In this document: positions 15,584-24,438 of the stretch, piece by piece
Position numbering within the stretch: the first letter of the stretch is position 1
Layout of the letters: each line of letters opens with the position of its first letter
Assembly (NCBI RefSeq): GCF_004348545.1
Contig: NZ_SMKL01000061.1
Coordinates: forward strand, 1-35,974
DNA length: 35,974 nucleotides
Reading direction: 5' to 3'
Source: Jiangella ureilytica
Lineage (GTDB): Bacteria > Actinomycetota > Actinomycetes > Jiangellales > Jiangellaceae
Translations under genes and position numbers: made by a program
The notes under the pieces: model-generated
What the model was told of the DNA's origin: nothing
What the model saw: the letters and a program-made list of their open reading frames with translations, nothing else
The model's database searches: none

Positions 15584-18500
15584 ATGCACGAGGTACCCCT
15601 GGCGTCAGCCTGCCCCGATCCGGGCATGTCCCGTCGCACCGCGATCCGCCTACTGCTGGGCGCGGCCGTCCTGCCGCCCGTCATGAACGCGTTCGGGCTG
15701 CCGGTCGCGGCGGCCACCACCCCCGCCGCGGACGGCCAGCCGCCGCTACCCGACGCGCTGCGCCGGCTGCCGATGCCGAACCTGACGGTGGAGCCGGTGG
15801 CGACCATGACCGGCGACCGGCACCGCGTGACGTTCCTGCGCGCCGAATGGGACGGCGGGCACACGTTCGTCCGCGATCTCGAGGTCCGCACCGGCGACGA
15901 TTGGCTGCGCGTGACCGCCTCGGACGCCCGCTTCGACGAGCAGTGGATCGTCCTGACCGGCGGCGACGGCAACCCGACCGACTACTACACGTCCATGACG
16001 CCGAACTGGGTGGCCTTCGACTCCTTCGCGCAGGTCGACGCGCACACCGTCGAGCTGCGCAGCACCCCGCCCGGTGGCTACGACCTCACCGTCCGCTGGA
16101 CGCTGACGCGCACGGGCCCCGAGCTGCAGTGGACGCTCACCGCCGGCGCCGCCGGCGACTACGTCGTCGGCTACCAGTCGGTCGACGCGGTGACCCCCGA
16201 CGACGTCGACGAGGTGCTGTGCGGGTCGCGGCAGCACGCCCGGGTCATCGAGGGTGCGCAGGCGCTCGGCGCGTGGGAGCTGTTCGCGCCGATGTCGCTG
16301 ACCCAGCGGCGCATCGGCGATCACGACGTGACCCTCGGCGTCTACACGCCCGGCGAGGTGCTGCTGTTCGAGCACGAGCGGGAGCTGGGGCCGGACGGGC
16401 AGCCGTTCGGCATGAGCCTTCGCAACGACGAGCGCAACGTGCAGCCGGTGGTCTTCGCCCCGCAGACCGGCCGCCGCTCGCCGCTGGCCGCCGGCGAGAG
16501 CCGCGGCTACGCGTTCGGCCTGTACGCCGCTCCCAGCACCCTGTACGACGCCTACAGCGACCTCGTCCGCAACGAGTACCAGTACGCGCCCTACCGGCGC
16601 AACGTCTACGACACGTCGCTCACCGACACCGTCCACAACCTCATCGACCTGCTCATGGTCGAGCCGGACGGCGACGACAGCGAGGCGTTCGTCCCGTCGT
16701 TCAGCGGCTGGTGGAACCGCGCCAAGGGGTTCGTCGACATCGAGAACGACCAGGCCGTCCGTACCCCGATCGCCGGCGTCCTGCTGTCCGCGTACTACCT
16801 GACCGGCCACGACGGGCTGTACGAGCGCCGGGCCCGGCCACTGATCGAGTACCACCTGTCGCGAGCCGGCCACGGCAGCACACCGGTGCCGGGCGCCTCG
16901 GTCTACGGCGACCCCAACCTGTACCGCATCGGCCGCGTCCCCGGCGACGCGTCGACGCTGGTGCCGCTGTACGAGCAGACCCGCGGACAGAACGCCGGCA
17001 TCCACCGGCTGGCCCGCGACCTCGTCAAGCAGCGCCCCTCGCGCGACGGCCGCACACCGGTCAGCACGCCGCTGCAGGCGTACGTTCTGACCGGCAACCA
17101 GGCCCACCTGGCCGAGGCCAAGGCCGAGGCGCGCCGGTACCTCCGCGATCTCATCATGCGGCCGTACACCACCAACCAGGCGGAGAACGGCTTCGGCTAC
17201 AACTACGTCAAGGGCTGGACCGAACTGCTGGTGCTGTTCGAGCTCACCGGAGAGCGGGAGTTCCTCGACGGCGCATACCGCGAGGCGCAGCGCTACGTCA
17301 CGCTGATGCAGGTGCGGCCGGTCCCCGACACCACGGTGACAGTGCCCAACCAGCCGTTCATCGACGCCCAGATCGACCGCTGGACCACGCCGCTGCTGCC
17401 GGAGTACCCCGAGACGACGGTGCAGAGCGAGGAGGTCCCCGCGTGGATGCCGTCGACCAACGGCGTCACGTTCGAGCAGCTGTCCACGTTCAAGATCGCG
17501 GCGGGCCGGCTGAACCCGGGCGGCGGCTTCACGTGGATCCCGGCATGGGCGGCGTTCTTCCTGCGGCTGGCCCGGCACACCGGCGACGACCTGTTCCGCG
17601 ACGTCGCGCACAACCTGGTGGTCGGCCGGTTCACCAACTACCCCGGCTACTACAACCGGCAGTTCATCGTCGACCAGATGAAGCCGGACTTCCCCTACCA
17701 GGGACCGCCCGGGTCGAGCACCATCTACTTCCACCACATCCCCGGCCAGCTGGGCCTGGCGCTGGACTACTTGGTCACCGAGCACATGACCCGGTCCGGC
17801 GGGGAGATCGACTTCCCGCGTCAGTTCGAGACGAACTACGTGTTCTTCAAGTACTCGACCTACGGGCACGCGCCGGGGACGTTCTACGGCGAGGACGGCG
17901 TCTGGCCCTACTTCCCGAAGGGCATCGTCCAGGTCGACAACCCGCAGGTGAACTGGCTGACGGCGGTCGGCAACGCCAGCCTGTACATCAGCCTGACCAA
18001 TGAGAGCGACACCGAGGAGCGGGTGAGCGTCGACGTCGCCACACCGGTCACCGGGTTGGCCCGCCGCGACGCGAACCGGGTCGAGGTGCTCGGCGGCGGT
18101 GCCGGCATCCGGACCGCCCGTGCGCTGCGCGGCGGGCGGCTGACCACGACGGTGCCGGCCAAGGGCCACGCCGCGCTGGTGATCCGCGACGTCGACATCG
18201 ACGTGCCGTGGCACTGGACGTCCGACGCCGGCGACCGGTCGCCGGACAGCCACCACGAGGCCTTCCTCGACCCCGCCGCCGAGACCGGCCTGGTCCGCGC
18301 CGTGCTGCTGGTCCGGCCGGACCGGTCCGGGTACGACGCGTACGTGCAGGTCGACGTCGAGTCGCCGCAGCCGCAGCTGTTCTACGCCGTCGGCGACGGA
18401 GCGGAGCAGCAGGCACCGGCCAAGATCTTCCCGTTCGAGTGGACCGTCCCCGTCGACGGCCTCACGACGCCGTTCGCGTACCGGGTCGTCTCCGGCCCGG

Positions 18501-20302
18501 CGGCGACGCAGGCCCATACGCTGCGGCTGCCGGCGTCGGTCACGGGCGTCGTGCCGGCCGGGCAGGCGGCGAACGGTGACCTGTCGGCGTCGCCGGACAC
18601 CACGCCGGGCGACACCGTCCGGCTCCGGGCCCGGGTACGTGCGGGCGCCGCCGAGCTGGCCGGCGCCGCCGTGGCGCTGAGCGTGCCGGACGGCTGGACG
18701 GCGCGGCCGGTGGGCGAGGTGCCCGCGACGGTGCCGGCCGGCGGGACCGCGGACTGGACGTTCGACGTCACCTCGCCGGCCGACGCGACCGGCACCGTCG
18801 AGCTGGCCGGGACGGCCGACTGGACCGGCGGGAGCGTCGCGCTCACCCCCGCGGCGGTCGAGGTGCTGCCGCCGCTGAAGCTGCCCGCGCTGACCGCGAC
18901 ACCGGCCGAACTGGCCGCGGCGGGCGACTCGTTCGAGCTGACCGCCGCCGTGCTGAACGTCGGGCCGCTCCCCCTCTCGGGAACGCTGCGGGTCAGCGTG
19001 CCGGCGGGCTGGACGGCCGACGCCGCTGAGATCGCGTTCGACGTGCCGGGGCGCGAGGAGCGCGAGTACACCGTCACCGTGACCTCGGCCGCGGACGCCG
19101 CGCCGGGCAGCGCGCACCGTGTCGCCGTGTCCGCGGACGGGGCCGGCGAGCGGGCCGTCACCGTACGGCTGGCCGGCACCGACATCATCGTCGACGACGC
19201 GCACCCGTGGCCGCGCTACGTCGAGACGGGCTGGTGGCTGCCCAGCGGCCTCACCGGCTGGAACCGCACGCCCACACGGTACAGCGAGGAGAACCGGCTC
19301 GGCGGCACCGCCACCTGGCGGCCGGAGCTGCCCGCCGACGGCAGCTACGACGTCGCCGTCTGGTACCCGACCAATGCCGACACGACGCGCGCTGCGGTCT
19401 ACATCGTCCACCACGCCGACGGCGACAGCGAGTTCGTGGTCGACCAGCAGCAGGAGGCCAACGGCTGGCGGCCGCTGGGCCGTTTCCGGTTCGGTGCCGG
19501 CACCGACGGCTACGTGCGGGCCGAGGTGCGCAACCCCGGTTTCCTCCGGGTCGACGCGGTCCGGTTCCAGCCGGTCGACGCGGCCGCGCTGCTGCCGGTG
19601 CTGTCGGACGTGGCTGCAACGGACGTCGCGGCGCCGGGCGGGACGACGACGCTGACGGCGACCCTGACCGCTCGCGAGGGCACGCCGGTGAGCGGCACCG
19701 CGACCGTGGCGGTGCCGGCCGGCTGGACGGTCGCGCCCGCCTCCGTCGATGTCGACCTCGCCGGCGGCGCGTCGATGCCGCTGGAGTTCCGGCTGACCGC
19801 GCCGGCCGACGCCGTGGCGGGGACGCTGCACGAGGTCGCGCTGTCCGCAGCCGGCGCGGAGGACGCGCTGGCGGTGGCCGTCGGCGCGCCGGACCCCTCC
19901 GCCACCGCCGTCGTGGACAACGAGGACGCCGGGTACGCCGAGTCCGGCGCGTGGAGCGCCAGCAGCCTGTTCGGCCACGACGGAAGCCGGACCCGGTTCA
20001 CCGGCGGCGCCACCGGCGCTGTCGCCACGTGGACCCCGGCGCTCGCCGCGGCGGGCCGGTACCGCGTCAGCGTCTGGTACCCGACGAACTCGACGACCAC
20101 GACGGCCGCCGCTTACACCGTCGTGACCGCCGGCGATGCGCTCACCGTCGTCGTCGACCAGACTGTCGGGGCAGGCACCTGGCGCCAGCTCGGCATCGTC
20201 GACCTGGACCCCGCGACCGCGGCGGTCCGGCTGGCCTCCGTCGCGGCCGGCCACCATCGAGCCGACGCGGCCCGGTTCGAGTCCGTTGTGCCTGCGCAGT
20301 GA
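15584..20302 (+). CDS. Giant secreted multidomain putative polysaccharide-active protein
   Basis: A 1572-residue protein with a twin-arginine-type signal (Arg17-Arg18, then IRLLLGAAVLPP), so it is probably exported folded. Residues about 60-330 look like a beta-sandwich. About 330-850 has repeated helix pairs ending in short Gly loops (AYYLTGHDGLYER, AYVLTGNQAHLAE, FELTGEREFLDG), as in alpha/alpha-toroid glycoside hydrolases and polysaccharide lyases. The C-terminal third has three NEW3-like beta repeats (near 1000, 1100 and 1340) and two Golvesin/Xly-type domains (about 1200-1335 and 1440-1572), which often bind sugars. ATG 15584 has GGAAAGG 8 bases upstream; Met15 is an alternative. No known CAZy family could be named by eye. 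The position between the importer and catabolic genes supports a role in depolymerisation. Confidence 0.8.
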   Translation: MHEVPLASACPDPGMSRRTAIRLLLGAAVLPPVMNAFGLPVAAATTPAADGQPPLPDALRRLPMPNLTVEPVATMTGDRHRVTFLRAEWDGGHTFVRDLEVRTGDDWLRVTASDARFDEQWIVLTGGDGNPTDYYTSMTPNWVAFDSFAQVDAHTVELRSTPPGGYDLTVRWTLTRTGPELQWTLTAGAAGDYVVGYQSVDAVTPDDVDEVLCGSRQHARVIEGAQALGAWELFAPMSLTQRRIGDHDVTLGVYTPGEVLLFEHERELGPDGQPFGMSLRNDERNVQPVVFAPQTGRRSPLAAGESRGYAFGLYAAPSTLYDAYSDLVRNEYQYAPYRRNVYDTSLTDTVHNLIDLLMVEPDGDDSEAFVPSFSGWWNRAKGFVDIENDQAVRTPIAGVLLSAYYLTGHDGLYERRARPLIEYHLSRAGHGSTPVPGASVYGDPNLYRIGRVPGDASTLVPLYEQTRGQNAGIHRLARDLVKQRPSRDGRTPVSTPLQAYVLTGNQAHLAEAKAEARRYLRDLIMRPYTTNQAENGFGYNYVKGWTELLVLFELTGEREFLDGAYREAQRYVTLMQVRPVPDTTVTVPNQPFIDAQIDRWTTPLLPEYPETTVQSEEVPAWMPSTNGVTFEQLSTFKIAAGRLNPGGGFTWIPAWAAFFLRLARHTGDDLFRDVAHNLVVGRFTNYPGYYNRQFIVDQMKPDFPYQGPPGSSTIYFHHIPGQLGLALDYLVTEHMTRSGGEIDFPRQFETNYVFFKYSTYGHAPGTFYGEDGVWPYFPKGIVQVDNPQVNWLTAVGNASLYISLTNESDTEERVSVDVATPVTGLARRDANRVEVLGGGAGIRTARALRGGRLTTTVPAKGHAALVIRDVDIDVPWHWTSDAGDRSPDSHHEAFLDPAAETGLVRAVLLVRPDRSGYDAYVQVDVESPQPQLFYAVGDGAEQQAPAKIFPFEWTVPVDGLTTPFAYRVVSGPAATQAHTLRLPASVTGVVPAGQAANGDLSASPDTTPGDTVRLRARVRAGAAELAGAAVALSVPDGWTARPVGEVPATVPAGGTADWTFDVTSPADATGTVELAGTADWTGGSVALTPAAVEVLPPLKLPALTATPAELAAAGDSFELTAAVLNVGPLPLSGTLRVSVPAGWTADAAEIAFDVPGREEREYTVTVTSAADAAPGSAHRVAVSADGAGERAVTVRLAGTDIIVDDAHPWPRYVETGWWLPSGLTGWNRTPTRYSEENRLGGTATWRPELPADGSYDVAVWYPTNADTTRAAVYIVHHADGDSEFVVDQQQEANGWRPLGRFRFGAGTDGYVRAEVRNPGFLRVDAVRFQPVDAAALLPVLSDVAATDVAAPGGTTTLTATLTAREGTPVSGTATVAVPAGWTVAPASVDVDLAGGASMPLEFRLTAPADAVAGTLHEVALSAAGAEDALAVAVGAPDPSATAVVDNEDAGYAESGAWSASSLFGHDGSRTRFTGGATGAVATWTPALAAAGRYRVSVWYPTNSTTTTAAAYTVVTAGDALTVVVDQTVGAGTWRQLGIVDLDPATAAVRLASVAAGHHRADAARFESVVPAQ

Positions 20303-20313
20303 TCGGAGAACAG

Positions 20314-21453
20314 GTGAAGAGCATGGTGATCGCGGCGGTCGAGGCGTTCCCGCTCCGGCTGGCGCTGGACGGCACGCCCGACCGCGGCGGCCCCGACTAC
20401 CGGGCGCCGCACCAGCGGCCCACCATCTACTCGCCCAGCCGCGAGACGGTGTTCGTCCGCATCGAGACGACCGACGGGCTGGTCGGCTGGGGCGAGGCAC
20501 TGGTTCCGGTCGGGCCGCGGGTCGTCGCCGCGATCGTCGAGGACCTGCTCACGCCGGCGCTGCTCGGCGCCGATGCGGCGGACGTGCGGCCACTGCGGTT
20601 CCGCCTCGGCGAGCTGATGCGCGAGCGTGGCCACCTCGGCGGGCACCAGGCCGACGCGCTGGCCGCCGTCGACATCGCACTGTGGGACCTGCTCGGGCGG
20701 GCCACCGGGCTGTCGGTGGCGGCGCTGCTGGGCGGGGCGTTCCAGCGGCGGATCCCCAGCTACCTCACGTCCGTGGGCACCACCACGACCGCTGACGAGT
20801 TCCGGCGGCACTGGGACGACGGCATCCGGCGGTTCAAGCTGCACCTCGGCCCGGACGTCGATGAGGCGCTGGCGGTGTTCGACCGGGCCGCCGGGGTGCT
20901 GCCGGACGCACGGTTCGCCGTCGACGTGCACTGCCGGCTCGACGGCCCGTCGGGCCTGCGGATGGCCCGCGAGCTGGCGGCACGCGGGGCGTGGTTCCTC
21001 GAGTCCGCGCTGCCGGCCGAGCACGCCCGCGGGTACGCCGCGCTGGCGGCCGCCGCCGACCTGCCGATCGCAGCCGGGGAGGCGCACCGGCACCGCCACG
21101 AGGTGGCCGACTGGCTGGCGGTCGACGCGCTGGACGTCTACCAGCCCGACATCGGCCGCACCGGCATCACCGAGGGCAATGCCATCGCGACGCTGGTCAA
21201 CACCGCGTACCGGCCGATCCTCCCGCATCATTCGGCGGCCCTGGGGCTGGCGCTGGCGGCCGGGCTGCATGTGGCGGCCGCGGCGGACAACGCCCCGTAT
21301 TTCGAGTACTCGCCGGGGACGGTGGAGCTGGCGAACAGTCTGCTGGCCGAGCCGATCGTCGCCGAGGCCGCCGCGTACCTGCTGCCCGACGGTCCCGGTC
21401 TCGGTGTGGTGGTCGACGAGGACAAGGTCCGTGCCGCCGTGGTCGACCGCTGA
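20314..21453 (+). CDS. Enolase-superfamily dehydratase/racemase, second copy
   Basis: A 379-residue enolase-superfamily enzyme. Metal ligands are Asp204 (VDVHC), Glu230 (FLESAL) and Glu256 (AAGE). The dyad is Asp279 (QPDIG) with His305 or His306 (PHHSA), and Lys175 sits in FKLH. The active-site pattern matches the copy at 10157-11326. The two share long identical runs in the capping region but differ after the metal ligands, where this protein has HRHRHE. GTG 20314 is chosen because GGAGA lies 5 bases before it; ATG 20323 is too far from any ribosome site. It is the last gene of the plus operon, 11 bases after the giant gene. It probably handles a related sugar acid. Confidence 0.9.
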   Translation: MKSMVIAAVEAFPLRLALDGTPDRGGPDYRAPHQRPTIYSPSRETVFVRIETTDGLVGWGEALVPVGPRVVAAIVEDLLTPALLGADAADVRPLRFRLGELMRERGHLGGHQADALAAVDIALWDLLGRATGLSVAALLGGAFQRRIPSYLTSVGTTTTADEFRRHWDDGIRRFKLHLGPDVDEALAVFDRAAGVLPDARFAVDVHCRLDGPSGLRMARELAARGAWFLESALPAEHARGYAALAAAADLPIAAGEAHRHRHEVADWLAVDALDVYQPDIGRTGITEGNAIATLVNTAYRPILPHHSAALGLALAAGLHVAAAADNAPYFEYSPGTVELANSLLAEPIVAEAAAYLLPDGPGLGVVVDEDKVRAAVVDR

Positions 21454-21469
21454 GCGGGCGAGCGCCGGC

Positions 21470-22201
21470 TCAGGGCAGGAAGCGGGCGCGCATCTCGGGC
21501 CGGGCGAAGGCGGAGGGGCTGGCAATGGTGAGGCCACCGTCGACGGGAAGCGACACGCCGGTGACGAAGGAGGCGCCGTCGCCGGCGAGGAAGTGCACGA
21601 CCTCGGCGACCTCGGCCGGTCGGCCGGTGCGGTAGAGCGGGTAGCCCTCGGCCAGGCCGGGCCGGTCGTCCTCGTCGGTGGTGATGAGGCCGGGGACCAC
21701 GGCGTTGACGCGGATGCCGCGTGGCCCATACTCCAGTGCCAGCTGCCGCACCAGGCCCTCGAGCCCGGCCTTGGCCGCGGCGTAGGCCGGTAGCCACGGC
21801 GAGGCGACCCGCCCGTTCACCGACGACACGGCGACGATCGAGGAGCCGGACCCCAGATGCGGCAGGCTGTGCTTGCAGACCTGGAACGCGGTGGTCATGA
21901 CGGCGTCGAGGCTCGCGTGCCACTGCTCGTCGGTGGTCTCGGTAAGCGGCGCGGTGGGCTGCACGGCCGCCGCTGGGACGATGACGTCGAGCCGCCCGGC
22001 CGCCTCGAGCACGGCCCGCACCACCGCGCCGGCGCCGCCGGGCGTGGCACAGTCGGCCGTGACGTGAGCTGCGAGGGACGGGTGGCCGAAGACGTCGAGG
22101 CCGGCGCCGACGACGGTATCGCCGTCGGCGGCGAACCGGCCCGCGATGGCGCGGCCGATCTCGGACGACGCACCGATGAGCAACACCCCTCGTCCGGACA
22201 C
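21470..22201 (-). CDS. SDR-family oxidoreductase, atypical
   Basis: A 243-residue short-chain dehydrogenase/reductase with the Rossmann glycine motif GASSEIG (10-16), Ser126 in VSSVNG, and Tyr139-x-x-x-Lys143. Two usual elements are altered: the NNAG motif after the fourth strand reads PAAA, and the catalytic Asn of the tetrad, expected 7 residues after Trp93, is Val100. It may still reduce or oxidise with a changed proton relay, or act as a regulator. The GTG start has AGGAGG 4-5 bases upstream. It faces the second dehydratase gene tail to tail with a 16-base gap and diverges from the third enolase-superfamily gene. Confidence 0.87.
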   Translation of the reverse strand: MSGRGVLLIGASSEIGRAIAGRFAADGDTVVGAGLDVFGHPSLAAHVTADCATPGGAGAVVRAVLEAAGRLDVIVPAAAVQPTAPLTETTDEQWHASLDAVMTTAFQVCKHSLPHLGSGSSIVAVSSVNGRVASPWLPAYAAAKAGLEGLVRQLALEYGPRGIRVNAVVPGLITTDEDDRPGLAEGYPLYRTGRPAEVAEVVHFLAGDGASFVTGVSLPVDGGLTIASPSAFARPEMRARFLP

Positions 22202-22282
22202 CCGACCTCCTCACAGCTGCACGGCTAGTGCATCATGGGGATGACACTACCACCATACGGATATCACTCTGGGGCCGCATCG
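22202..22282. promoter_or_regulatory. Divergent promoter region, SDR / GalD-like gene
   Basis: An 81-base region between divergent starts. It holds the SDR ribosome site and an A/T-richer patch (near 22250-22268, ATACGGATATCACT) that could contain a promoter. No clear operator was recognised; an in-frame ATG at 22235 could extend the plus-strand gene by 16 residues but is unlike the family start. Confidence 0.3.
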
Positions 22283-23419
22283 ATGAAGATCACCGAGGTC
22301 GAACCGCTGGTCGTCGCCACGAGGTCGGGCACCTACCTGCTGGTCGTCGTGCACACGGACGAGGGACTCCACGGCCTGGGCGAGGTGGGCATGCGCTCGC
22401 GGCCGCGAGCCGTGCTGGGTGCGCTCGCCGACTTCGCCGAGCTCGCCACCGGCACCCAGGCGCACCGCATCGAGGAGCTGTCGCAGCTGTTCCTCCGCGG
22501 TGGCTTCTTCCCCGCGGTCGGCGACGTCGCGGCGGCCGCGGCGGCCATCGACCTCGCGCTGTGGGACCTGCGCGGCAAGGCCCTCGGGGTCCCCGTGCAC
22601 GAGCTGCTCGGCGGCGCCGTCCGCGACCACGTCCCCGCCTACGTGCACCTGCCGGGGCACAGTCTGCCGGAGTACCTCGACCACGCGCACGGGCTGGTCG
22701 AGCGGGGTTGGCGGCATCTGCGCATCGGGCTGCAGCCGCCCACCGACCCGGTGCTGGAGCCGCGGGCGACGCTGCGCGCGAACGTCGAGGCCTTCCACGG
22801 CCTGCGCGAGGCGCTCGGCGACGACGTCGAGCTGCTCGTCGACGTGCACACGCGGCTCGACCCGGCCGAGGCAACGGTCTTCTGCCGCGAGATCGAGCCG
22901 GCCCGGCCGTACTTCGTCGAGGATCCGCTGCGCTCGGAGAGCATGGACGCCTACCGCATGCTGCGGGCCCGCACCGGCGTCCCGCTGGCCGCCGGCGAGC
23001 AGCTGACGACGGCGTGGGAGTTCCGGCCGCTGCTCGAGGGCGATCTCGTCGACCACGCTCGCATCGACCTGGCCAACACCGGGCTCACGCAGGGCCGCAA
23101 GATCGCCGCCATCGCCGAGGCGCACCACATCCAGGTCACCACCCACAACCCGCTCGGGCCGGTCTGCACCGCGGCGTCGGCGCACTTCAACCTCACCCTG
23201 CCGAACCTCGGCGTGCAGGAGCAGACCCACCCGCACGGGTGGGACGACGACCCACTGGTCGTGGCCGGGGCGATCGTCGACGGCGGCAGCGTGCGGCCGA
23301 GCGGCCTGCCGGGCTTCGGCGTCGACCTCGATCTCGAGGCGGCGCGCCGCGCGGCGACGGGTGAGCTGGGGCCGCCGCCCCGCTACCGTCGTCCTGACGG
23401 ATCGCTGACCAACTGGTGA
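22283..23419 (+). CDS. Enolase-superfamily sugar-acid dehydratase (GalD/ManD-like)
   Basis: A 378-residue enzyme unlike the other two enolase-superfamily copies here. Metal ligands are Asp187, Glu213 (FVEDP) and Glu239 (AAGEQL). His189 in DVHTR and His288 in THNPLGPVCTAA match the two catalytic histidines of galactonate/mannonate dehydratases, and IDLANTGLTQ precedes the second. It should dehydrate an aldonate to a 2-keto-3-deoxy acid, although family members are often promiscuous. ATG 22283 opens with MKITEVEPL, the common family start. The downstream dehydrogenase uses a ribosome site overlapping this gene's stop, so the two form an operon. Confidence 0.9.
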   Translation: MKITEVEPLVVATRSGTYLLVVVHTDEGLHGLGEVGMRSRPRAVLGALADFAELATGTQAHRIEELSQLFLRGGFFPAVGDVAAAAAAIDLALWDLRGKALGVPVHELLGGAVRDHVPAYVHLPGHSLPEYLDHAHGLVERGWRHLRIGLQPPTDPVLEPRATLRANVEAFHGLREALGDDVELLVDVHTRLDPAEATVFCREIEPARPYFVEDPLRSESMDAYRMLRARTGVPLAAGEQLTTAWEFRPLLEGDLVDHARIDLANTGLTQGRKIAAIAEAHHIQVTTHNPLGPVCTAASAHFNLTLPNLGVQEQTHPHGWDDDPLVVAGAIVDGGSVRPSGLPGFGVDLDLEAARRAATGELGPPPRYRRPDGSLTNW

Positions 23420-23426
23420 GGCCGAC

Positions 23427-24194
23427 GTGACCACTGTGCTCGTGACCGGCGCCGCCGGCAAGGTCGCCGGGATGCTCCGTCCCGGCCTGACCGGTGTCGA
23501 CGTGCGCGCCGTCGACACTCGCGAGGTGACCGGCTGGGACGGCGCCGAGACCCGTACCGGCGACCTCACCGACCCGGACTTCACCGCCGCCGCCGTCGAC
23601 GGCGTCGACGCGGTGGTGCATTTGGCGGCGAACCCGCGGCCCGGCGCCTCGTGGGCCGAGCTGCGCGGGCCGAACGCCGACGCCGTCGTCACCCTGCTCG
23701 ACGCCGCCTGGGCCGCCGGCGTGAGCAGGGTCGTGCTGGCCAGCTCCGTGCACGCGATGGGCGGCTACGTCGCCGAGGGCCTGCCGCCCGGCGCCACCGT
23801 CGACCCCGGCTGGCCCGCGCGGCCGTGCTGCACCTACGGCGCGACCAAGGTGTTCGCCGAGGCCTACGCCCGCACCGTCGCCGACGGCGGCGAGCTGTCG
23901 GTGCTGTGCCTGCGGCTGGGCGGCGTGGTGCCCCGGCCCACCGACACCGGCAACCTCATGGGCTGGCTGGCGCCCGGCGACCTGCGGCGACTGGTCCGGG
24001 CCGCGCTGGCGGCCGACGTGCACTTCGGCTGCTACTTCGGGGTGTCGGCCAACACCCGCGGGGTCTTCGACTACGCCAACGCGACCGCCGAGCTGGGCTA
24101 CCGGCCCGAGCTGGACTCCGAGGCCTACGCGAACGACATCGTGGCCGGCGACGGTGGCCTGTGCCGCTGGAACGCCGAGCGGGCGGCAGGCTGA
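23427..24194 (+). CDS. NAD-dependent uronate-dehydrogenase-like protein
   Basis: A 255-residue extended SDR/epimerase-fold protein. The cofactor motif is TGAAGKVAG, with Ala14 where the third Gly usually stands. Ser106-Ser107 (ASSVHAMG), Tyr137 and Lys141 (TYGATK) form the active site. Length, the ASSxHxxG motif, the FGVSANTRGVFDYANA segment and the end YRPELDSEAYAND are reminiscent of uronate dehydrogenases, which oxidise galacturonate or glucuronate to the aldarolactone. Downstream of a dehydratase this would start an oxidative uronate route. GAGG 5 bases before the GTG overlaps the previous stop. UDP-sugar epimerase is less likely, as those are over 300 residues. Confidence 0.8.
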   Translation: MTTVLVTGAAGKVAGMLRPGLTGVDVRAVDTREVTGWDGAETRTGDLTDPDFTAAAVDGVDAVVHLAANPRPGASWAELRGPNADAVVTLLDAAWAAGVSRVVLASSVHAMGGYVAEGLPPGATVDPGWPARPCCTYGATKVFAEAYARTVADGGELSVLCLRLGGVVPRPTDTGNLMGWLAPGDLRRLVRAALAADVHFGCYFGVSANTRGVFDYANATAELGYRPELDSEAYANDIVAGDGGLCRWNAERAAG

Positions 24195-24438
24195 GCGCCC
24201 TGTCGATCTCCATTCCGGCCGCGGGTTCCGCCAATCTGCCCCGGCCGCTCCGACGTCGCCCGGCCCCTGCCGCGGCCGGCTTCTGGCCTCTTGCGGCCTC
24301 TGGCTGGTCGTCAGCCGCTCCGCGCTCGCGTGCGCTAGCCGGGCAGAGTTCACCCATTCGGACTGTGGCGAGACACCCGCGCAGCCACGACGCACCCACA
24401 GGCTCACAACATCGCGTCGTTCCGGCTCCCCTCTGTTG
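24195..24438. other. Non-coding stretch, left flank of the IS110-type element
   Basis: No gene is supported here. The stretch probably contains the 3' end of the IS110-family element, whose transposase stop is at 24439, and its junction with the chromosome. IS110 elements lack terminal inverted repeats, so the border cannot be placed by eye. Confidence 0.35.

Noticed and set aside
15746-20500. Very long minus-strand open frame opposite the giant gene
   Set aside because: Arg/Gly/Ala/Pro-rich shadow typical of GC-rich DNA; the plus strand has coherent domains and a signal peptide.
23427-24194. UDP-glucose 4-epimerase (GalE)
   Set aside because: Too short and the middle and C-terminal segments resemble uronate dehydrogenases; no UDP-sugar genes nearby.
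24195-24438. Terminal inverted repeat of the insertion element
   Set aside because: No inverted match to the other end was seen, and IS110-group elements do not have such repeats.
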